Assembly (NCBI GenBank): GCA_932294295.1
Contig: OW028585.1
Span: 12,596,271-12,660,270, forward strand
DNA length: 64,000 bases
Direction of reading: 5' to 3'
Origin: Alitta virens
Lineage: Eukaryota; Annelida; Polychaeta; Phyllodocida; Nereididae
A program made the translations under genes and the position numbers. The notes below the pieces were generated by a model. The model was not told where the DNA came from, did no database searches, and saw nothing but the letters and a program-made list of their open reading frames with translations. Within the stretch, counting starts at the first letter, position 1, and the number at the start of each line of letters is the position of its first letter. Below are positions 35,500-45,100 of this stretch, one piece after another.

Positions 35500-36816
35500 T
35501 GCAATGAGAGTGTTAAGATATATATTTAATTCGACTGGACCTGAAATGTTTGCTATAGAATTTGTTTACCCTACTGGGCTATCTTACAGGTAATTGATTT
35601 CACCCTTGCACACCATTAATACAACCTGTTGCAATTTGCTACAATTCAACAATAACCCTCATTTGCATAACAATGGAATGGGGTGAAACAATCCTTAAAT
35701 TAGGTGGGGTGCATTGTATTTATTTGTATTTATTTGATAGTAGCCCCCTAACTTAAGTTTCGCTCTAAAACCAGTAGACCTGAAAGTGAGAACATAGCTG
35801 GCTTGAACGCTATCATTTTAACAAGTGACTTCAAAAGTTTGACTTATCTTAAACAAAATGATAGCTACATTGTTATTGAGTGTAACATTATTGCTATGCA
35901 AATCAGGTGAGTGATAATTAAGTTTTAAGGACTCACAATTTAAGGTGAATTTAGTAATTTTAAGGATATTCTAAGTACATATACGGTTTGACATACTTTT
36001 GCTACGAAAATGATATTGAATAAATAGATGAGTAATGTACTGAAATTTGATAGATATTTTTTATAAGTTATGGATTGCAATTTCATTAGCAACACTTTGT
36101 TGTTGTTATGTATATGTTTGTTGTCAACTGCAATTACTGAATATGTAAACCAGTTCATAATCCTCTTATAAGATACATTTTGTGTTTAGAGAAACATTAT
36201 GTGAAGTTCGTTTAAAAGACAAAATTGCAATGGGTAAATATTAATGAATTAATGCATTTTCTATCACTGAAAATTCCAATATAAATACCAGACAAATTTA
36301 AATTGCGTTTTCTCATAATGTTACTATACTTGAACAGGTTGCTAAATAATTTACCAATTTACTAATAATTTAAGTCTATGTTATAAATGGGTTATTGTAT
36401 TTGTCGGACAAATACAATTTTGTCCTATTAAAAACGTAGTTTATCATATTGAGTCAACCTGTGCACATTTGCATTAACATAGAATTCAGGACAGGTCAGA
36501 GCAAGCAGTCTAGGTTCCTCTACAAACATTGTGGTATAACCAAAGTGGTATAACCAAAACAAAATTTCTCAAAATATTCTTCATAACTTAACATATATAC
36601 AGCGTACTTAAATAATAACATGAAGTTGCATAAAAGATTAATTTACGTAAGTTTATATTACACTTTATAATGCCAACATTACGTGATCCCACCAAATAGG
36701 TCACTATTTTTCTTTTAAGAGAGTAAAACAGAGTCACTGAGGCGTGACGACTCTTTTATAAGCATATTTAAGGGGGTCACCCAAGTCGTATGCAATGTAC
36801 TGCATATATCGCTTTG
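35500..36816. other. AT-rich non-coding stretch
   Basis: No long open frame, splice-bounded exon with recognisable protein, or repeat boundary was found. It probably lies between genes or in the 5' intron of the receptor gene. Confidence 0.5.
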
Positions 36817-36911
36817 GATATAACCAACAAAAATGTTAGTTAATTCCCAGCAATTAAAGTACAGTTTGCACTCAGGAGGGAGTTAACTAACATTTTGGTG
36901 GTTATATCCCT
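36817..36911. repeat. short inverted repeat (~31-bp arms)
   Basis: Left arm GGATATAACCAACAAAAATG continuing to TTAGTTAATTCCC, and right arm GGGAGTTAACTAACATTTTG continuing to GTGGTTATATCC, pair with few mismatches around a ~30-bp loop. This looks like a small foldback element. Confidence 0.65.
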
Positions 36912-37160
36912 CCTGAAAACAATAGAAAAGGTCACGTGGTGGAGTATAATTATAATTATATGCAATAAAATTATAATGCATTTATGACTAAATTTGTGAA
37001 TTTCATTATAATAGTATCCACAAAAAACAAAACAATTACACTTATAAATTAACAACAATTATCAACTATACTTTGTTGAGTTGAAATCCGCAATAAAGGC
37101 CAACCTTTAAATCACTTAAAGTTATATTATATTCAGTTTGACTTCATGTAATCACAGTTC

Positions 37161-37180
37161 AGGGGGGGGGGGGGGGGGGT
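37161..37180 (+). repeat. G-run
   Basis: Mononucleotide G tract of about 18. Similar tracts occur at about 37790-37804 and 37837-37849. Confidence 0.9.
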
Positions 37181-37568
37181 AATGAATGGTACTGAGAAGT
37201 GTTTATACTTCCTGTTCTTGTTAGATAATGTGTTATCATTTTATCAAACCTGGAGTTGTTTATTTCATTATAAATGTGTGAGACATAAATTTTACGATAT
37301 CATCTCGTCCTTGTAGAAGTTGAATAAGAAATTAAAAAAATGTATGTGATAAGCAATACGGTGTTTACTTATAAACAAAGAATATCTTTATGAATGTCTT
37401 ATCAGCATAGTTTACACTTTCGCATAACTATTTGTATTTTATGCAATATGCCAAGATGTAATTATAAGTCTGTTATAATAATATAGTGATAGAAATACAT
37501 TACCCTTATAAAGGATACCTGACTGATTAAGCCACACAAATACTTACCAACAACTGCGACGACAAAAT

Positions 37569-38320
37569 GATACCATCCTAAATGATATCACAGTACCATC
37601 CTAAATGATATCACAGTACCATCCTAAATTATATCACAGTACCATCCTAAATGATGATTTGAGAGACATAATACCATCCTAATAGATGACTGAAAATCAT
37701 TATAATTGACTCATAAAAACACAGCATTATTCTAAGTACAAATAAGGACGCAGCACCACACTTATCAACGGTGTGAACATTTCGGACTGGGGGGGGGGGG
37801 GGGGAGGCACCTTCAATAAATTGCTAATCGAGGGAGGGGGGGGGGGGGGTATGCCGGTGGCGCCCCCCTCTGGATCTGCACCTTATAATGTATGAACACT
37901 ACCACCTTATATGATGATAATCTTGAAACACAGTATCACTGATGATCTGAACACAGTATCAGCCTAAATGAAGATGTGGGAACACTACCATCCCAAATGA
38001 ATATGATCTGAGAACACAGTACCATCCTATAAATGATGATCTGATGATAACACAGTACCATCCTAAATGATGATGCGAGAGCACAGTACCGTCCTAAAGG
38101 ATGTTGATCAGAAGACACAGTACCATTCTAAATGGTGATATGAGAACACAGTACCATCCTAAATGGTGATATGAGAACACAGTAACATCTTAAATGATTT
38201 TGTGAGAACCCTACCACCAAAAACGGATGCTCTCAAAAACACAGTACCATCCTAAATGATGATATAATGATATAGTAGTAACAGTACCCTCCTAAATGGT
38301 TAAATGATGACACAGACCCT
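37569..38320 (+). repeat. degenerate minisatellite, motif ACAGTACCATCCTAAATGAT
   Basis: A motif of about 24-35 bp (CAGTACCATCCTAAATGATG plus a variable GATATGAGAACA spacer) recurs from 37569 to 37690 and, after an interruption with two G-runs, from about 37903 to 38320. The same motif resumes at 39195, after the first receptor exon in this window. Confidence 0.88.
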
Positions 38321-38482
38321 TATTGATGAGATGAGCCAGCTGTACAGTTGCTAGTCTAATGGTTGAGCCACATGCTTATTTCTTTGATATAACAGTCAAT
38401 TTCCATTCATTCCCAGCTTATGTACCTTGAATGTTCCAGCTGAACACCATTCAGTTAAAATGCTACAGCAGAAGTCATGCAC

Positions 38483-38590
38483 TCGGAAACTAAACCCCAT
38501 AGAATCATGTGAATCCAGGACTCCCATTGGCTAACGGACTATCTCAACCAGGAGTCTTGGATTCACATGTCATCCTGTGGAGATTAGCTG
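38483..38590. mobile_element. foldback MITE, copy 1
   Basis: The left half CGGAAACTAAACCCCATAGA...GTGAATCCAGGACTCCCATTGGC is mirrored by GGAGTCTTGGATTCACATGT...CTGTGGAGATTAG. It is the same ~110-bp inverted-repeat element as at 38819, 43699 and 43919. Confidence 0.75.
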
Positions 38591-38818
38591 TCCAATTCTA
38601 TGATATCTGCTGTAAACTTGAGATCCCCTGGAATTGATGCACATGGTGAGGAAAGGTGAAAGTTCCCAAAATTTGGTAAATGTGTATTATGTGGAGAATG
38701 CGGGAACAACACCCTTCTTTTTTTTTCATCTGGTTAATTAACTGCTGTGAGTGGCAAGAAATTTCCTTCCCCCGCATATAGTGATCTTGTATAGCAATAA
38801 CATTACGGCAGATTTCAT

Positions 38819-38942
38819 ACTAAACTCCAAAGGACGTCAGGAATCCAGGACTCCCATTGGTTGAGGGACTGCCTTAGCCAATATGAGAGACCTGGATTCG
38901 TGTGACTTCCTCTCGAGTAGTATATCTAAGTATAGTTTCTAA
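38819..38942. mobile_element. foldback MITE, copy 2
   Basis: ACTAAACTCCAAAGGACGTC, AATCCAGGACTCCCATTGGT and the mirrored GCCAATATGAGAGACCTGGA...TAGTTTCT match copies 1, 3 and 4. It ends about 50 bp before the first recognised receptor exon. Confidence 0.7.
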
Positions 38943-38993
38943 GCTACGAAATTGACTGTAAATGCTTACCAACATATGGTTTATTTTTCGCAG

Positions 38994-39145
38994 CATTTGC
39001 CCACAATGAAAGCAAATACATGACAGCGGAGGAGCACCTTTACAAAGACTTGACGTCCAACAATCCACATCTCCGACCTGTTGTCGAACACGCAGACACC
39101 ATCAATCTCACAATCGGATTTGCACTGATAGACATCTTGGAAGTG
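38994..39145 (+). CDS. receptor exon: N-terminal alpha-helix and beta-1
   Basis: Acceptor TTTTTCGCAG, donor GTATGT. The frame starts with two bases of a split codon and reads [20 protein letters not shown], then [15 protein letters not shown]. These are the N-terminal helix and first beta strand of a nicotinic subunit. NLT is a possible N-glycosylation site. Confidence 0.88.
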
Positions 39146-42100
39146 GTATGTGATTCTTAATTATCCCTAAGCAAAGGATGGCTTCTTTAATAAAAATAGC
39201 AAAAAAGATGATGTGAGAACATTACGGTCCTAATTGATGATGATTTGGAAATACAGTACCATCCTAAATTATTTGAGAAAACAGTACCATCCTATATAAT
39301 GATGTGAGAACAGTACTAAATTGTATTGATCTGGAAATACAGTACCCATACTAAATGATTTTAGAAAACAGTATCATCCTAAATGATGCTAATGATCCTG
39401 ATGATGCGAAAATACAGTACCATCCTAAATGACACAGTGCCGTCCTAAATGATGATAAATCAGAAAACACAGTATTATCATAAATGATGATATGAGAACA
39501 ACTCGAAACAATCCAGAACATTTACATTTATAAACAACATGAGGATGAATACAAAGTTTCATTTCTGCACTAGCAATTGAAATTTTGAAATTATTAGACT
39601 GCCTAGCATATTTGTGTTCACACAGTTAGTTGGGCAAGCAGCGAAAGTAACTGAGTAAAGTGCTCATGTAACGTATATCATTGCTTTGATTAAAACTCTG
39701 TTTCATGAAAAAACTGTTCAAAAGCTATTCAATTTGCTCAACCAGTCCAGAGTTTTAACCAACACAGGGATTATTCTAAAATGTTGATCACTGTTTTTTA
39801 TAAACAGTCAAAATTGGCTGGTGATACTCAATGGCCTTTCACGGCTTGAACCTACTAACAATAACAACCAATGTGACATGGCAAAGTTACATGCATATGG
39901 TTTATCATGTGAAGCCTGTTCATTCATATTGGACTTAAAAAATAGAAAACAAATTGTAAAAATAGGTAACATTAAAAGCAAATGGTTAAATTTGAAAACT
40001 GGTGTTCCCCAAGGTTCTCTCTTAGGTCCTTTCTTATTTAACATTTTCATAAACGATTTTCTGTTTGAATTAAGTAGTTCTTGCAGCGTTTACAATTATG
40101 CTGATGATAACACCTTATGTTATGCACACAGAGACCCAATGGTCATAAAGGACAAACTAGAAGTGGCTTCCACTCGAGCAATTTCATGGTTCAAAAATAA
40201 TTTAGTTCATGAAAAGCAAATGCATCTTAATTCCAATATGTCTGAGTAGAGAAAATGTTTCCATAGATTTTGAGATTGACAATCAAAAAATACAGTCTGA
40301 ATCTGTTGTTAAGCTGTTAGGTATCAACATTGACAACAAACTAAATTTTGACTGCCATGTATCAATTATCAGCAGAAAGGCAGCAAAACAAATTAATGCA
40401 CTCCAAAGATTATGCAAACACATTGATTACACAAGTAAACTCAGAATATATGAATCATTTATCTCGTCTAATTTTGTCTATTGTACAGTTGTATATAATA
40501 CTTTCACTATAGGACAAAACAAGAAACTTGAGAAACTAAATAAGAGAGCAATACGATTAGTTTGTTTTGCAATGATTATGATAACCCATACAAGCACCTG
40601 CTAGAAAGAACATGCAAAAAAATGCTTTATGTAACAAGGAAAACTAGTCTAGCGGAATTTGTATACAAAGTACTCCATGACATGGCAAAACCTATCACAA
40701 GTTCATTCTTCACTAGGCAGATTACGCCATATGAGATGAGAGATAATCTTCAGCTAGTGAAGCCTGTTTACAACACTATGCAATATGGTTTCAGATCTAT
40801 TATATATCAAGGTGCTTTGATTTGGAATTCCTTACCTGTTGAACTAAAACAAGTAGATGATTTAGCTAAGTTCAAAGATTTATTAAGACGTTGTAATTCC
40901 TTAGAAAGGTGTAATTGTGGTGGATCATGAATAATCTGTCAGAAAAATAATTTATGATCACTAAGTCATAATCTCATTCTAATCATCTGTATATATATCT
41001 TCTTTCATTGTTATTGTTATTTTTACCAGTCGGCTAAAAGCTTTATAGCTAATATGTTTTATTGTTTTGTCTTGCACCTCCGACTATAAATAAAGTTTTA
41101 TCTTATCTTATCTTATCTTATGGCAGAAGCACTTTGAAAGACTGATAAATTTTGCATTGTTTGCTAGTGTAACCTCCTTTTTTTCTCACTTTAATATCTT
41201 TGCAATGTTAATATAAGAAACTTATGCTGTGATTTTTCCATCTCATTTTATCGCTTTATATTTCTATTTATGATCTAGAATGAAGACCTAGGTTACCTTA
41301 CTCTGGAAGGCTGGCTGAAATTTGTAAGTAAAAATTAAATATATTACATTGATTTAATGAACCACTAGCCTCCCTAGTTCCAAGATGAAAACTTCTTTCA
41401 ATGAAAATCCTTGGGAGACTTCATGGCAGTTGATGCGTTTATCTGAATCTTAAACTATATAACATTTTGTCACATACAAATGATGCTGATCTTAAAGAAG
41501 ATAAATATAAGCAAAAATTCAAAAACTGAGCAATTTTAGGAAATTTTATTCATTGGTAAAACTATAACATAGTCAAATAATTTTACCAATGCATGTAGTT
41601 TCTTTATGGAGTGTTTACAATATTGTTGATGTGTGATATTTTACAGAATTGGGTTGCTCCAAACATGCAATGGAACCACAACGATTATGATGGCATTCGA
41701 GACATCAAAATGCCCGTCGACCAAATCTGGCAACCAGATATTACTCTGTACAATGGGTAGGTGTTCATTAACATAACAGGCCGTTGTCACTGTGTTGTCA
41801 CCTCACAGCCCAATCTTCAATCTTCAATTTTGAAACCCTAATGGGCACGAGGCCGTCCCGGGCTGTGCAATGGTGCGTTGCGCAGTGGCGACATCTGGTG
41901 CATACGTAGACTATATACAAAATCTGTGTTGGTGCATGTTAAAAACATGACAATCATCTAGTTTGTAAGGGTCCAGATGCTGTTCATTTTAAGCCATGTC
42001 CTTGGCAGTATGTGTCGTATGACAAGTAGGCAATTCAGAAAACTAAAAAAAAAATGAATCCGTTTCTCTTGTATTTTTAAGAAATTAAGTCTATACTCAG

Positions 42101-45100
42101 TCTATCGGCTTCATAGTTTAACCAATTATTTTTTAACTAGGTAAACTAGCAAAGAATGTCCATAATTAGGTCGCTTGACTTACAGGTGCAACACACATTG
42201 TTGTCGGACCTACTTGTATACCAAGGCCCAACATCGTAGTCTCTGTTCACTGAAATATATTTATCTTGGAGGTGTCACCCTTATTACATAAATATGTTAT
42301 GTGTGCACCTTGTGTTCTTAATGATCACTGTATGTCTTAATGATCCATGTACAATTCTATGCATATATATGTAATATGAATAAGTTGATTCTGAGTTCTG
42401 AGTTAGTGTTCCAAAAATAAAGCATGAAAGAAACACAGCTCTTGACCAAGGTTCGAACATCAGTGACTTTAAAGTTGCACTGTCTGTCAAATTTGCAATT
42501 TTCGAAGATATCAAACAGTTGAAAATTACCTTTATTAATCAAGGCACACTAAATTTCTGTGAATTAATGATTTTAAAAGAAATTAACTACTTAAAAATAA
42601 ATTATACATTGAGAGAAAATCCAGACCAAAACATTGGAAACACAATGGAAATGACATCATCATCCATTGTTTAGTATTTTGACGTCATCACTGGGTTCGT
42701 TTACATATTGAGTTTTAGATGGCATGAAAAACTAATATTTATATTATGTATTGTAAATTAAAACTAAATTGTTGTGCAAAAGTGGGTATACATGTAATGG
42801 TGAAAAATATCATGAGACAAGAAGGCAGTATAGATTTATATCATTATTTTAATGTGCAAATTTGACAGACAGTGCACCTTTAAGTTTAGCATTTCACAGA
42901 AAACTTGCAACCACAATTTTAGCTTTTATATCAAAATTTATTTTGTGTTTTGCTTACAGTGGAGCTAATGCAATCCAAATGCAAAACAGGCATGCAGTCA
43001 TCAGCAACACGGGGTCGGTGCTTTGGATACCCCAAGTCGTCATCCAATCAAAATGTGCTTTCAACATGCGCAATTTCCCTTACGACAGCCATGATTGCTA
43101 CATGAAATTTGGGTCCTGGGTTTACCATGGTAACGAGGTAAAAAATTGTTTTAGTTAAGGACTGACAAAAAATTAGTGTCTTAATCATGTTTATCTATAA
43201 TTTTGTAAAGAATTTGAGACATTCTCAGTATACTCATAGCTGTCTTGTGACCACAGAGTTTTTGGCAGCTGGTTAGTGTAGACTTTGAATCAATTTAAAA
43301 AAAAAGTGAATATTCATCAATCTTGAGAAGTTATTATACTGAAATAAATTTGATATTGAGATAATGAGGCTTGCAATCCATACCATGTTACCCATGTGCT
43401 TCATAGGTGGCCCTAAGGTGGATCTTTTACTTGCCTCAGCATAGAACAAGGTACAAGGCAACATTGTATCTTCCAGGTGGACCTTAAGCTGTTCGGTCAG
43501 TATTTTGCGATGGACCTTAGCAACTTTGGTTCGCATCTGGAATGGGACGTACACAACACATCTGCCAAGAAGAATGTAGTTCAGTACGGATGCTGCAGCG
43601 AGCCGTACCATGATGTCACCTTCTCGCTACATGTAAGTGGCTGTCACATGTGGTGCTTCAACATACACAAGTGAACCTCTTTAAAGCGGATTCATAGACT
43701 CGGAAACTAAATTCCAGATGATGCCATGTGAATCCAGCACTCCCGTTGGCCAAGAGATCTTAGCCAAAGGGGAGTCCTGGATTCACATGACGTCCTCTGG
43801 AGTTAGCATCCAGGACTGCAATGCACCGAATCATACCATGTCACTACATGTAAGTGGCTGTCACATGTGGTGCTTCAACATACACAAGTGAACCTCTTTA
43901 AAGCGGATTCATATACTTGGAAACTAAATTCCAGATGATGCCATGTGAATCCAGCACTCCCTTTAGCTGAGTGACTGCCATAGCCAATGGGAGATCTGTA
44001 TTGTGAATGTGTAGATAAGTGTTGATCGTTGGCCTCTCCTGAGTTGGCTGGGATCCACATGATGTCCTCGGGAAGGATAGTTTCCAAATCTATAAGTTAA
44101 GATAAGATAAGATAGCATATTATTAGGGTTTAGTGCAGTATAGCGGACCCAAATTTATGCCCATATAAATTATTTTACCAAGTTTGAAGTTCTAGCACAA
44201 TTAAAATAACATTTGGTGTAGAGTAGTGAGGTGAACATGAAAACCACTGTCATATTAATTTGTTACATCGGACATTGAGTTCAAGCATTTGATGTCATAT
44301 GCATGGTAACGAGGCTTGCTAAATATGGTCATAAATCTGGGTCCGTCATACTGAACTTTTTCCTATTATTATCCAAGAAAATTAAAAAAAAAACTGGTAG
44401 AGGTGTTGGAAAGTTGCTTCACTAGTCTAGAGTAACTTTTGTACTCCCACCATTTCATCCAAAATGTGCCAAGCTGTTAAGATTTTCCTGCTCATTCTCC
44501 CTTTTAAAATTTATCACAAAATATATAGGATTTATATGCAACCAACATTATATAATTATTCCTCTTTTTAACTTGAAGAATCCAGGAAAAAGTCATCACT
44601 AGTTGAATACATGAATGCACATTTTTTTCTTTATTTATCTAATCTTTCGTAATCAAATTTCATTTCAGCTTAAACGCAAAGGTTCCTACGTGAACCACAT
44701 CTGCATTCTGCCAATGGTGTTCGTCGCTATTATGTCTCCGTTCATGTTTTTGCTGCCTTACCGTCAATCTCAGAGATTCAGTCTTGGTAATTTGTAATTT
44801 TTTTTATATATCTTAATCCGTTACATTCATCCCATAGTCTCACACCTGGGAGTAGCCCGAGAAATCTGATGTTCGCTTAGCTCTTATTTATTATCTGATA
44901 TTTTGTGAAAATTATGTAATTTCACAGGCAAATAAGTCATTAATTGATTGAATCATAATGGCAGCTCACAATAAACGTCACAATATGAATAAGAGCAGAC
45001 AGCGGCGTGTGGTCAGTCAGAGTTTCTCGGGCTAACCTGGGGGTGAACATCGACAGCTCAGTTGATAAAGCTGCTGCAAGTGTGCTGCATACTTCAGGAA

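Noticed and set aside
42862..42959. Extension of the Cys-loop exon to the upstream ATG at 42862
   Set aside because: A good acceptor (TTGCTTACAG) at 42959 and family alignment place the exon start at 42960. The extension lies in a MITE end.
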